Source: Clostridiales bacterium UBA2432 (GTDB taxonomy: Bacteria > Bacillota > Clostridia > Lachnospirales > Vallitaleaceae). From it: a DNA stretch of 64,000 nt. The notes beneath the pieces are model-generated. The model worked only from the letters and a program-made list of their open reading frames with translations, was not told where the DNA came from and did no database searches. Location of the stretch: assembly GCA_002342805.1 (NCBI GenBank), contig DDQW01000017.1, positions 1 to 64,000 on the forward strand, in the 5' to 3' direction. Of the stretch, positions 17,770-26,602 are shown piece by piece (positions within the stretch are counted from its first letter, which is position 1; each line of letters starts with the position of its first letter). Position numbers and translations under genes: made by a program.

Positions 17770-19408
17770 AAAATTAGATACATGGAATATAATCACAATT
17801 ATAATTACGTTGACTTTTGTCTTATTTTTAGTATACCCTTTATATGCACTTTTTGAAAGTGGCTTTAGGGACGTAAAAACTCAAGAATTCACACTTGATA
17901 ATTTTATTCGGTTTTTCACAAAAAAATATTATTATCAAACATTGTTACGAAGTTTTACGGTGACAATATGTACCACAATTTTAGCAGTTGCAATAGGTGC
18001 ACCATTAGCCTATTTAACAACAATTTATAAAATTAAATTTAAAGGACTTATTGAAGTGCTTATTATTATTTCTCTACTTTCACCACCATTTATTGGTGCA
18101 TACTCTTGGATTTTACTTGGCGGACGAAGTGGTGTTATTACAAAATTCTTCTTAAATACATTTGGGATTCGTTTGCCATCAGTATATGGTTTTGGGGGAA
18201 TATTATTAGTTTTAACTTTGAAATTATATCCATATATATATTTATATACAAAAGGAGCTTTAAAAAAAGTAGATGCATCATTAATCGAAGCTTCTGAAAG
18301 TTTAGGTTGCAATCCTTGGAAAAAGGTGATATCTGTTGTATTACCTTTAATAACGCCAACAATCTTAGCAAGTTCATTACTCGTATTTATGAACGCTTTG
18401 GCAGATTTTGGAACACCTATGCTCATAGGAGAAGGTTACACAGTTATGCCGGTATTAATTTATGGTGAATTTATAAGTGAGTTAGGTGGGCAGGCAAACT
18501 TTGCTGCAGCATTAGCGGTAATATTGGTGGCTGTAACGGCGCTGTTATTTGCAGGTCAAAAATATATTATAAGTAAAAAATCATTTACTATGAATTCATT
18601 ACGTCCGATCCAATCTAAAAAAGCAAAAGGTGTTACAAATATTTTGATTCATGTATTTTTATATTTTGTAGTTTTTCTTTCCATTATTCCGCAACTGACC
18701 GTAATATACACATCGTTTAAAGCAACCAAAGGGGCAATGTTTACAGACGGATTTTCATTAGATAGTTATCGAACGGTCTTTAGTCGATTGGCATCTCCAA
18801 TTATTAATACCTATAAATTTGGGATTATAGCAATTGTAATTATTATCTTTCTTGCAATGTTTATTGCCTACATTACCATTCGAAAGCGTAGTTTCATAAC
18901 ATCGATTATTGACTCAATGACTATGTTTCCATATATTATTCCAGGTTCTGTTTTAGGAATTACATTGTTGTTAGCATTTAATAAAAAACCGATGTTATTA
19001 AGTGGGACAGCAACGATTATTATTATTGCATTTGTTGTAAGGCGACTGCCGTTTACATTACGTTCAAGTTCAGCTATACTATATCAGATAAGTCCCAGTA
19101 TGGAAGAGGCATCGATAAGCTTAGGTGATTCGCCAATGAAGAGTTTCTTTAAGATTACAGCGATTATGATGTTGCCAGGCGTTGTGTCAGGAGCAATTTT
19201 AAGTTGGATTACCATTATCAATGAATTAAGTGCATCCGTTATATTATATACGGGACATACGCGAACAATGTCAGTAGCAATTTATACAGAAGTTATTCGA
19301 GCAAGTTATGGGACAGCAGCAGCCATTGCAACAATTTTAACGCTTACAACAATTGTATCGTTATTAATATTTTTTAAACTAACAGGAAAGAAAGAAATAA
19401 GTATTTAA
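17756..19408 (+). CDS. ABC transporter permease, double-length (Fbp/Afu type)
   Basis: A 550-residue permease carrying two BPD_transp_1 units in one chain, so a single copy can form the whole channel, as in FbpB, ThiP and AfuB. About twelve membrane helices are visible. Each half has an EAA-type cytoplasmic loop: EASESLGCNPWKKVISVVLPLI in the first (here around residues 180-200) and EEASISLGDSPMKSFFKI in the second. I start it at ATG 17756 with GAAGGTG at 17743-17749 as ribosome binding site; a TTG at 17741 is in frame but less likely. The start overlaps the ATPase gene by 14 bases, indicating translational coupling. Confidence 0.92.
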   Translation: MRKIKKLDTWNIITIIITLTFVLFLVYPLYALFESGFRDVKTQEFTLDNFIRFFTKKYYYQTLLRSFTVTICTTILAVAIGAPLAYLTTIYKIKFKGLIEVLIIISLLSPPFIGAYSWILLGGRSGVITKFFLNTFGIRLPSVYGFGGILLVLTLKLYPYIYLYTKGALKKVDASLIEASESLGCNPWKKVISVVLPLITPTILASSLLVFMNALADFGTPMLIGEGYTVMPVLIYGEFISELGGQANFAAALAVILVAVTALLFAGQKYIISKKSFTMNSLRPIQSKKAKGVTNILIHVFLYFVVFLSIIPQLTVIYTSFKATKGAMFTDGFSLDSYRTVFSRLASPIINTYKFGIIAIVIIIFLAMFIAYITIRKRSFITSIIDSMTMFPYIIPGSVLGITLLLAFNKKPMLLSGTATIIIIAFVVRRLPFTLRSSSAILYQISPSMEEASISLGDSPMKSFFKITAIMMLPGVVSGAILSWITIINELSASVILYTGHTRTMSVAIYTEVIRASYGTAAAIATILTLTTIVSLLIFFKLTGKKEISI

Positions 19409-19435
19409 ATTCTTTTGAACAAGAGGGATAACGGC

Positions 19436-21142
19436 ATGGATAAAAACAAACACAGTTATTTCAAAGATGAAATTCAGCATGTTTTGATTTTGAATGCAGT
19501 TATCCCTGTCATTTTGTTGGTAATGATGGGATTGTTGTCATTTGTATACATATATAAAGTTGCACTTATTGACCAAAATCGGTCGGATTTTGAAAAAATT
19601 TCTTATGAAATAGAAGAAACTATTGAAAAGTATAGAGGATTATTGAATAGATTAGAAAAAGAAGCGACAATTCAAAATCAACAGATATCTGTAACTTCAC
19701 GAACAGAAATATTTGAGGATGTATATGCAGTCAATAATGATGTTCAGAGTAAAGCCAATTTTTATTATTTTGATACAGAAATAAATGCATTAATAAGCTC
19801 AACGGCTCAAATCCCATATTATATTGACGGAATAACATATAAGAATTGGGGTGTTTTTAGATTTTTAAATGAACATCCAAATGACATGGTTATAAAGCTG
19901 GAGAATGATAGTGACATTGATATAATGCAAATGTTACTCGGAAAAACAGTTATTAAAAATGGAGAAATTATTGGTTATTTATTATTAGTTATTGATAGTC
20001 GACAGTTTCATGATTTGATGCATGAGTCAGAGTCTCAGGTTGTTGTTACGGATTCTTTTGATTATGCCTATATGAGTTCAAATGAACAGTTTATTAGTCG
20101 AACAAAAAAATTTGTACATCCTGATAGATCCGGCATACTAAAAACACATAATTCTCAAAGATATTATCTGACCTCTAATTCAATATATAAGGGGCAGATT
20201 AAGATTTATACAATTACACCATTACAAAATCAAATCGATATATTTTTAGGCTACGGTATACTCTTGTTGTTAATATTTATTCTAATGGTATTAGCTATTC
20301 GTATTAACTCAAGGCGTATAGCAGAGCAAAAAACGCATAAATTGTATAAACTGTTATCCATATTAAAAAAAGCTGAAAATGGTGATTGGGAGGATTATCC
20401 AAAATCACAAAATGATGAAGATGAGTTTGATGCCATTGGTCAGGTATACCAAAATATGATGGATAGTTTAAAGTTACAAGTGGAAAAAAATAATGAAATG
20501 AATCAATTAATTATTGACGCACAGAGAAAACATTTAGAAGCACAATTTAATCCGCATTTTTTAATGAATACTCTTGAAAACATAAGATTTATGTGTCGTA
20601 TTGATCCTGAATCTGCAAGTAAAATGAGCTTTTATTTGTCAACACTTTTGCGATATAGTATTGATTCTTCAAATAATGAAAATAGCTTGAAAGAAGATTT
20701 ATATTATATCAATAATTATTTATCAATTTTAAAACTTCGATTTAATCAGCGCTTTAATTATTCTATTGATATGGAGCCAGGTTTGGAAGAACAAATAATA
20801 CCCAAACTTGTTTTGCAGCCACTTATCGAAAATGCTGTAAAATATGGGTTTGAAGGAAAAAATGATTTGAATGTGGCTATTCATATATATCATTATAATA
20901 ATTTGTTAATTATAGAATGTGGTGATGACGGTTGTGGCATTAATATAGAGAGATTACAAGAGATTCAAAAAATATTAGAAGGTAAAACAAATGGCAGTAA
21001 GCACAAAGGACTTTATAACATTCATCGTCGGATCCGTATTCAATATGGAGATGGATATGGGATTGAAGTGGATAGTAAAATATCACAGGGAACAAAAATA
21101 GCAATTTATTTACCATGGAAGAATGTTCAAAAGGAGTCGTAA
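19436..21142 (+). CDS. Sensor histidine kinase of the YesM/LytS type
   Basis: A 568-residue membrane kinase. A helix near residues 18-45, an extracytoplasmic sensor region (about 46-270), a second helix (about 272-292), a HAMP-like linker, a His_kinase domain with QFNPHFLMNTLEN and phosphoacceptor His374, and a HATPase domain with QPLIENAVKYG and DDGCGI are present. It would phosphorylate the AraC-type regulator encoded next. The ATG at 19436 follows AGAGGGA at a good distance; the in-frame TTG at 19415 has no such site. It stands 27 bases after the permease gene and is probably part of the same operon, so it likely senses the transported solute, perhaps through the binding protein. Confidence 0.9.
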   Translation: MDKNKHSYFKDEIQHVLILNAVIPVILLVMMGLLSFVYIYKVALIDQNRSDFEKISYEIEETIEKYRGLLNRLEKEATIQNQQISVTSRTEIFEDVYAVNNDVQSKANFYYFDTEINALISSTAQIPYYIDGITYKNWGVFRFLNEHPNDMVIKLENDSDIDIMQMLLGKTVIKNGEIIGYLLLVIDSRQFHDLMHESESQVVVTDSFDYAYMSSNEQFISRTKKFVHPDRSGILKTHNSQRYYLTSNSIYKGQIKIYTITPLQNQIDIFLGYGILLLLIFILMVLAIRINSRRIAEQKTHKLYKLLSILKKAENGDWEDYPKSQNDEDEFDAIGQVYQNMMDSLKLQVEKNNEMNQLIIDAQRKHLEAQFNPHFLMNTLENIRFMCRIDPESASKMSFYLSTLLRYSIDSSNNENSLKEDLYYINNYLSILKLRFNQRFNYSIDMEPGLEEQIIPKLVLQPLIENAVKYGFEGKNDLNVAIHIYHYNNLLIIECGDDGCGINIERLQEIQKILEGKTNGSKHKGLYNIHRRIRIQYGDGYGIEVDSKISQGTKIAIYLPWKNVQKES

Positions 21143-21143
21143 A

Positions 21144-21950
21144 ATGTTAACAATTATTATAGTAGAAGATGAACAATTTATTAGAAAGGGATTATTATAT
21201 TCAATTAATTGGGAAGAACTCAATTGTGTCATTGTAGCAGAAGCTGAAGATGGGCGAGAAGGCTTGGATAAAATAATTGAGTATAAACCGGATGTGGTTA
21301 TTACGGATATAAAAATGCCAAATATGGATGGTTTAACCATGGTTGATTTGGCTAGTGAAAGGCATAAGTTTCAAACCTTAATATTAACCAGTTATATGGA
21401 TTTTGAATATGCACAGCAAGCAATAAAATTTAAAGTTGCAGACTATCTAATTAAGCCGATTGATGAAGAAAAAATCAAAGAGGCAATTCAAAAAATTGAC
21501 AAAGAGGTTGAAAGGGAAAAAGAAATTCGGATTCTAATGCAAAATAAAGAATTGCTAGATTTAAGTGCTGAATTTATTGAAAATGAAACAACGTATTGTG
21601 TGGAAATATGTATTCAAAAAATAAAGGAAAACTATAATAATAAAATTAGCATAGAAATGATTGCTGATGAGCTAAGTCTAAGTTCAAGCTATTTAAGCAG
21701 AAAATTTAAGGAAGAAACGAAGCATACCTTTCATGATTATCTGAGTGCATATCGTATACGTCAAGCAATCCAATTATTAAGCACAGGAATATATCGCGTT
21801 GGAGAGATTTCTGACATGACGGGCTTTTCGGATTATAAACATTTCTCCAATGTTTTTAAACGTTATACAGATTTATCACCAACTTTTTTTTATAAAAAAA
21901 TAATGAATAAGGAGCTTGGAAATGAAAACAAAGAACGTTCAGACGGTTAG
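21144..21950 (+). CDS. Response regulator with AraC-type DNA-binding domain (YesN type)
   Basis: A 268-residue regulator. The receiver domain (1-120) has VEDE, phosphoacceptor Asp55 in VVITDIKMPNMDG, the conserved Thr/Ser region and Lys104 in LIKP. A linker leads to an AraC double helix-turn-helix (about 168-262) containing ISIEMIADELSLSSSYLSRKFKEE and EISDMTGFSDYKHFSNVFKRY. It should control transcription of the transporter operon after phosphorylation by the preceding kinase. The ATG at 21144 is one base after the kinase stop and has AAGGAG seven bases upstream; an in-frame ATG at 21123 inside the kinase gene is rejected. Confidence 0.92.
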   Translation: MLTIIIVEDEQFIRKGLLYSINWEELNCVIVAEAEDGREGLDKIIEYKPDVVITDIKMPNMDGLTMVDLASERHKFQTLILTSYMDFEYAQQAIKFKVADYLIKPIDEEKIKEAIQKIDKEVEREKEIRILMQNKELLDLSAEFIENETTYCVEICIQKIKENYNNKISIEMIADELSLSSSYLSRKFKEETKHTFHDYLSAYRIRQAIQLLSTGIYRVGEISDMTGFSDYKHFSNVFKRYTDLSPTFFYKKIMNKELGNENKERSDG

Positions 21951-23580
21951 TCATAGCTTAAATAATGTTTATGCAAAAAGCATATTGGTTTTAACCATGT
22001 TATTAATTATCCTGCTAGTTATTTTATTGAGTTCAACATTTGTTAATATAAATATTTTTAACACATATGGCAAAGGACAAGGCGAAATAGGCCAATTACA
22101 ACTAGCTTATAATGATTTGCATGGAGAATTAAGATATCTAGTTTATGAAGCCACAAAAGAGACGCAGAAAGAAACAATTGATAACATAAATAGTAAAAGT
22201 ACATTATTAAATAAAAAATTAAATACTACAAATAGTGGGGAATCTATTGATTTATTAGTGACTAAATATATAGCACTAAAAGAGGATATTATTAACTATG
22301 CATTAAAGGACGGAATTTTCAATGCCCAAAAAATATATACAAATGAATTAACAGAAACACAACAAGCATTAGAAATGGAACTTAATTTGATGTTTCAACA
22401 AATGAGTGGAACAGGGGAAAAACGTGTCAACCAGGTACTTTGGATAAGTTTGATTTTATCCCTTGGCTTATTAATTTTTGGAGGATTAAAAATTCATAAA
22501 GAAGACAAAAAAATGAAATCGCATATTCATAGTATATGTACTCCCTTAGAAAAAATAACAGAAGATTCTAAAGAAATTGCAAAAGGAAATTTGCATGTTA
22601 TAATTGAAAAGAACGGTGAATTTGAAGTTGCAGAGCTAGAGGAAAGTTTAAACCAAACCATTGATACTTTGAAAAACTATGTTGAGGATATATCGATTGT
22701 ATTGGAAGAAATGGTTAATAAAAACTTTGTGTTTGATAGTAGTTTGAAGTACAAGGGTGATTTTGTACCCATTCAAACCTCATTATCAAAAATACAAGAG
22801 TTTTTAAATGATTTATTTAAAAAGTTGGCTACAATGACGCAAGAAATTGAAAGTGGAGCCGAACAGGTGGCGCAAGGTGCACAAAGTCTTTCAGAAGGAG
22901 CGCAAGACCAAGAAAAAAACATTGATCAAATTAATACGAAAATTCAAATTGTGAGTAATAAAGCAAAAAACAGTGAAGAACTCACAAATAATGCCAATGA
23001 ATTAGCAAATAAAACTCGAGATATGTCGCTTGAAGGTGAAAACAAAATGTCACATTTGGTGGATGCGATAGATATTATTAAAGAAAAAAGTCATGCAATT
23101 TCTAAGATATTAAAACACATAAATATAATTGCGGAACAAACCAATCTATTATCCATTAACGCACAAATAGAGGCGGCTAGAGCAGGAGCTTATGGACAAG
23201 GATTTGCGGTTGTAGCCAATGAAGTGGCAGCATTAGCTGAACGGTCCAAAAAGGCAGCTCAAGAAACAGAGTTACTCATTAATTCAACGTATGAGGCTGT
23301 TGAAACCGGGCAAAAGGAGGCAGAAGAAACATCTGCATTGTTAAAAGGAACAGCTGAAGACATAGCACAAGTTGCAATACTGTTGAATGAAATATATACA
23401 TTATCACAAGAACAAAAGTATGAGATCGAAAAGATTACATATGAAACTGAGCAAATGTCAAATATAATAAAAGACAATTCAAATAATGCTGAAAGTAGCG
23501 CAGCCTTTAGTCAGCAAATGTTAGCGCAAATAGAAGTCTTAAATACATTAATTAAAGGTATAAAATACAAACAAACATAA
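21922..23580 (+). CDS. Methyl-accepting chemotaxis protein
   Basis: A 552-residue transmembrane chemoreceptor. A helix at about residues 18-45, a helical extracytoplasmic sensor (about 46-168, four-helix-bundle-like), a second helix (about 172-192), HAMP (about 205-260), a further linker and the MCP signalling domain (about 290-550) are visible. The hairpin tip reads IAEQTNLLSINAQIEAARAGAYGQGFAVVANEV, close to the CheA/CheW contact consensus. ATG 21922 is supported by AAGGAG at 21909-21914; it lies inside the end of the response regulator gene (29-base overlap). Its place in the operon suggests that the cell also swims towards, or otherwise senses, the transported solute. Confidence 0.92.
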   Translation: MKTKNVQTVSHSLNNVYAKSILVLTMLLIILLVILLSSTFVNINIFNTYGKGQGEIGQLQLAYNDLHGELRYLVYEATKETQKETIDNINSKSTLLNKKLNTTNSGESIDLLVTKYIALKEDIINYALKDGIFNAQKIYTNELTETQQALEMELNLMFQQMSGTGEKRVNQVLWISLILSLGLLIFGGLKIHKEDKKMKSHIHSICTPLEKITEDSKEIAKGNLHVIIEKNGEFEVAELEESLNQTIDTLKNYVEDISIVLEEMVNKNFVFDSSLKYKGDFVPIQTSLSKIQEFLNDLFKKLATMTQEIESGAEQVAQGAQSLSEGAQDQEKNIDQINTKIQIVSNKAKNSEELTNNANELANKTRDMSLEGENKMSHLVDAIDIIKEKSHAISKILKHINIIAEQTNLLSINAQIEAARAGAYGQGFAVVANEVAALAERSKKAAQETELLINSTYEAVETGQKEAEETSALLKGTAEDIAQVAILLNEIYTLSQEQKYEIEKITYETEQMSNIIKDNSNNAESSAAFSQQMLAQIEVLNTLIKGIKYKQT

Positions 23581-23622
23581 GTACATAGTAAAGATAAGCA
23601 ATAAAATAACAGGAGAAGAAAA

Positions 23623-24426
23623 ATGACTAAAATTGTAGTAACAGATTTAGACGGAACACTATTAAATGAAAAAAGTGAAATATCTCAAGAAAACTATGAG
23701 GCAATAAAAAAATTAAAGGAAAAAGGAATAATATTTGGTATAGCTAGTGGAAGAGCGGTTGGTGTAATAAATCAAATCATTAAAGACCATCAGATTATGG
23801 AAATGGTTGATTTTTTAATTGGATTTAATGGAGCTGAAATATATGATTTTAGAGAAAAAGTTGCAATTACAATTCCTCAATTACAAAAAGATATGATTAA
23901 AAATATTATCGATATTTTTTCTGAGTTGGATGTTGTGTGTGCAGTACATGAAGGCGCAGAGCTTTATGCAAATAAATGGAATCCAAGTATACAAGTTGAG
24001 GCGAATTTAAATAAATATAAATTAATCATAAAAGAAAATTTAAAAGAATTTATTCAAAAGGATTATCCCAAACTAATGATTACAGGTGAGCAAGAATATT
24101 TAACGATGATTGAAAATAATATTATTTCAAGCATTAAGGGAGAATACAATGCCTTCCGTTCGCATCAAAATTTTTATGAATTTGTAGCAAAAAATGTATC
24201 TAAGGGAAGCGCTATAGAAAAATATTGCCAAATCCATGGATTTCAAGCTGAAGAAGTCATGGCATTTGGCGATAATTTAAACGATTATGAGATGATACAA
24301 TATGCGGGGGTAGGTGTTGCAATGGATAATGCAGTTGAACCATTAAAAAGCATTGCGCAAATCATTGCTCGGCATCATGCTGATCATGGGTTTGCGCAAG
24401 TTATAGAGGATAGATTTATGGTTTAG
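23623..24426 (+). CDS. HAD-superfamily phosphatase, Cof type
   Basis: A 267-residue cytoplasmic hydrolase of HAD subfamily IIB. Motif I is VVTDLDGTLLNE (nucleophile Asp and acid/base Asp), motif II Ser lies in GIASGR, motif III Lys in SKGSAIEKY, and motif IV is MAFGDNLNDYEMI. Members remove phosphate from sugar phosphates, flavins or cofactors. The gene follows the chemoreceptor by 42 bases with an AGGAGAAG site and ends the plus-strand operon; it meets the DUF1846 gene tail to tail with 18 bases between. A role in handling the phosphorylated solute imported by this operon is possible but inferred from position. Confidence 0.88.
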   Translation: MTKIVVTDLDGTLLNEKSEISQENYEAIKKLKEKGIIFGIASGRAVGVINQIIKDHQIMEMVDFLIGFNGAEIYDFREKVAITIPQLQKDMIKNIIDIFSELDVVCAVHEGAELYANKWNPSIQVEANLNKYKLIIKENLKEFIQKDYPKLMITGEQEYLTMIENNIISSIKGEYNAFRSHQNFYEFVAKNVSKGSAIEKYCQIHGFQAEEVMAFGDNLNDYEMIQYAGVGVAMDNAVEPLKSIAQIIARHHADHGFAQVIEDRFMV

Positions 24427-24444
24427 GTACTTAAAGCAAACCGA

Positions 24445-25953
24445 TTAATCATTATAATATAAACTATCCGATGAAAACTCAGGATCACAAGTGAATTCAA
24501 GTTCAAGTTTTCGATAGGTACTTTCGTTATTTGTACTGAGTATACTTGTGGAATGGGCTTGACACCCTTTTAATTTACCTAAATTATCAAGAGCGACTTG
24601 GGCAATGGGATTAAAGGCAGCGCTGATGCTTAAAGCCAGTAATACTTCTTCACTATTAAGAATTGGAAAATGGTTGCCAAGATTCTCTTTTTTTAGTCGA
24701 ATAATCGGGTCTAAAATAGCTGGTGCAAGAAGATGAACATCATCATCGATTTTTGCATAATGCTTAACGGCATTGAGGATTGCAGCAGCGGAGGCATCCA
24801 TGATATCACTAGTTCGTCCTGTTATAATATGACCCGCACAAATTTCGATAGAGACAACGTGATGGGACGTCTGCTCTGGATGTGAAAGTTCAAGTTCTTT
24901 TACATAGTTCCAAGCGGGTTCAACAACAGAACGATCTGTGATTTTAATCTTCATCTCATCCATAATGAGCTTAATGCGATCAATGGTTTCATGATCGGTT
25001 AAGCCTTTTTTATATTCACAGCTGGTTTTAAAGTAACGACGGATGATTTCCTGACGCGAAGCTTCGCGCACAATATCATCATCAATAATTCCGCTAGCAA
25101 TACAGTTTACCCCCATATCTGTGGGAGACTGATAGTGGGAGTCTTCACCGGTAATTTTTTCGATAATACGCTTTAGAACAGGAAATGTTTCCATGTCACG
25201 GTTATAATTGACAGCAACTTGGTCATAGGCATCAATATGAAAAGAGTCAAGCATATTTACATCTTTTAAATCTGCAGTGGCAGCTTCGTAGGCAATATTA
25301 ACCGGATGTTTAAGTGGAAGGTTCCATACAGGAAAAGTCTCGAACTTTGAGTATCCGATATGGTTTCCACGTTTATTTTCGTGATAAAGTTGACTTAAGC
25401 ACGTTGCAAGCTTTCCGCTTCCGGGTCCTGGACCGGTGACAGCAATAATTGGTTTTGTTGTTTCAATATATGGATTCTTGCCATAGCCTTCGTCGCTAAC
25501 AATGGTATCGATATCGGTTGGATATCCCTTTGTTGATTGGTGTTTGTAGACTTTGATACCCTTTTGAGCCAACTTGTTTATAAACACGTTAGCGGCAGGT
25601 TGATTATCATATCGTGTGATGACAACACTATTGACGAGAAGATTTTGTGCTCGCAAGTCATCAATAAGCTTGTAGACATCCATGTCGTAAGAAATACCAA
25701 AATCGCTACGAATTTTATTGCGCTCAAGGTCTCCTGCATAGAGACAAATGATAATCTCAAGCTTATCCCGTAATTTTTTTAATAAATCAAGCTTTGCATT
25801 TTCATCATAGCCCGGCAATACGCGCTTTGCATGCATATCAAATAATAATTTTCCCCCAAATTCAAGGTAGAGCTTGTCATAATCATCAACACGTTTGAGT
25901 ATATATTTTGATTGTTCTTCTAAATATTTTTTTGAATCAAAACCTTTTTTCAT
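24445..25953 (-). CDS. DUF1846 (UPF0371) family protein
   Basis: A 502-residue cytoplasmic protein typical in length for this Firmicutes/Actinobacteria family. It starts MKKGFDSKKYLEEQSKYI, has GGKLLFDMHAKRVLPGYD, and the hallmark glycine-rich VTGPGPGSGKLATCLSQLYHE (P-loop-like, about 170-190), plus SPTDMGVNCIASGI and ITGRTSDIMDASAAAILNAVKH. Structures show a fold with a nucleotide-binding-like part; the biochemical activity is not established to my knowledge. The start has CTGGAGG nine bases upstream. Although it follows the amino-acid transporter operon by 67 bases, it has its own palindromic promoter in the gap and 3' end of the previous gene. Confidence 0.9.
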   Translation of the reverse strand: MKKGFDSKKYLEEQSKYILKRVDDYDKLYLEFGGKLLFDMHAKRVLPGYDENAKLDLLKKLRDKLEIIICLYAGDLERNKIRSDFGISYDMDVYKLIDDLRAQNLLVNSVVITRYDNQPAANVFINKLAQKGIKVYKHQSTKGYPTDIDTIVSDEGYGKNPYIETTKPIIAVTGPGPGSGKLATCLSQLYHENKRGNHIGYSKFETFPVWNLPLKHPVNIAYEAATADLKDVNMLDSFHIDAYDQVAVNYNRDMETFPVLKRIIEKITGEDSHYQSPTDMGVNCIASGIIDDDIVREASRQEIIRRYFKTSCEYKKGLTDHETIDRIKLIMDEMKIKITDRSVVEPAWNYVKELELSHPEQTSHHVVSIEICAGHIITGRTSDIMDASAAAILNAVKHYAKIDDDVHLLAPAILDPIIRLKKENLGNHFPILNSEEVLLALSISAAFNPIAQVALDNLGKLKGCQAHSTSILSTNNESTYRKLELEFTCDPEFSSDSLYYND

Positions 25954-25964
25954 ATTGTCCTCCA

Positions 25965-26016
25965 GAGTTTAGTATTACTACACTCTATACTAAATCAGGA
26001 GAGGAGATAAGTAAAG
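25965..26016 (-). promoter_or_regulatory. Promoter with overlapping palindromic operator for the DUF1846 gene
   Basis: On the minus strand TTTACT, a 17-base spacer and TAGTAT form a candidate promoter. The -10 is part of a perfect inverted repeat, TTTAGTAT and ATACTAAA, at 25968-25975 and 25987-25994, with 11 bases between. A second, overlapping near-palindrome spans 25965-25985 (arms of ten bases, one mismatch, one central base). A repressor bound here would block RNA polymerase directly. Confidence 0.6.
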
Positions 26017-26020
26017 CAGT

Positions 26021-26602
26021 TTATTCGATTAAATTTGATATGATTTTTGCCGTTTTAGAAACACCAAAACGACTGCTATCAATCATAAGGTCATAACCGT
26101 CGTATAAGGTAGTGGTATTTTTGCAATACTGTAAACGATAATTTTCACGTGCTTGATCCACGTCACGAAGCATTTTTCTTGCGACGCCGGGTTTCATTTT
26201 TAAGATATTAATACAGTTTTTCAAGCGTTCTTTGTAGGGGGCATAAATGAAGATATGAAAAGAATTTGGGTGATCTTCTAAAACATAATTTGAGCAACGA
26301 CCGACAATGATACACGATTCTCTTTCGGCTAAGTCTTGAATAATATTTGTTTGAACGTTAAAGATTTCCTCTTGTATATTTGCTGCACCCATTCCGAGAG
26401 GATATTTACGTTTAAAAAAACGTGAGGAATTTGTTTCTTCTTGTTTGCTGATGGTGGATATGGGTTGACCCATTCTTTTGGCTGTAGCTTCAACAATGTC
26501 GCGATCATAAAAGGAAATATTGAGATTGCGTGAAACTTCTTCTGCAATAGAACGGCCTAAACTAGCGAATTGCCGTGAAAGGGTAATAACGTATTTTTCC
26601 AT
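26021..26602 (-). CDS. Cytidylate kinase-like protein
   Basis: A 193-residue protein of the cytidylate-kinase-like P-loop family (PF13189 type). The N-terminus YVITLSRQFASLGRSIAEEV corresponds to the family's phosphate-binding loop, usually written ISREFGSGGREIA; here the Gly-rich part is changed (ASLG), so catalysis is doubtful. Other family blocks are FYDRDIVEATAKRMG, CIIVGRCSNYVL and the Arg-rich lid near KMKPGVARKMLRDVDQAR with NYRLQYC. Its ATG overlaps the stop codon of the amino-acid permease by one base (TAATG) and has AGGAGG upstream, so it is translated with the transporter. What a nucleotide kinase-like protein does in that operon is unknown. Confidence 0.82.
   Translation of the reverse strand: MEKYVITLSRQFASLGRSIAEEVSRNLNISFYDRDIVEATAKRMGQPISTISKQEETNSSRFFKRKYPLGMGAANIQEEIFNVQTNIIQDLAERESCIIVGRCSNYVLEDHPNSFHIFIYAPYKERLKNCINILKMKPGVARKMLRDVDQARENYRLQYCKNTTTLYDGYDLMIDSSRFGVSKTAKIISNLIE

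Noticed and set aside
15520..19408. Assignment of the Fbp-like transporter to ferric iron
   Set aside because: The ferric-binding Tyr pair is not evident and the operon has a phosphatase, so naming it an iron transporter would be unsafe.
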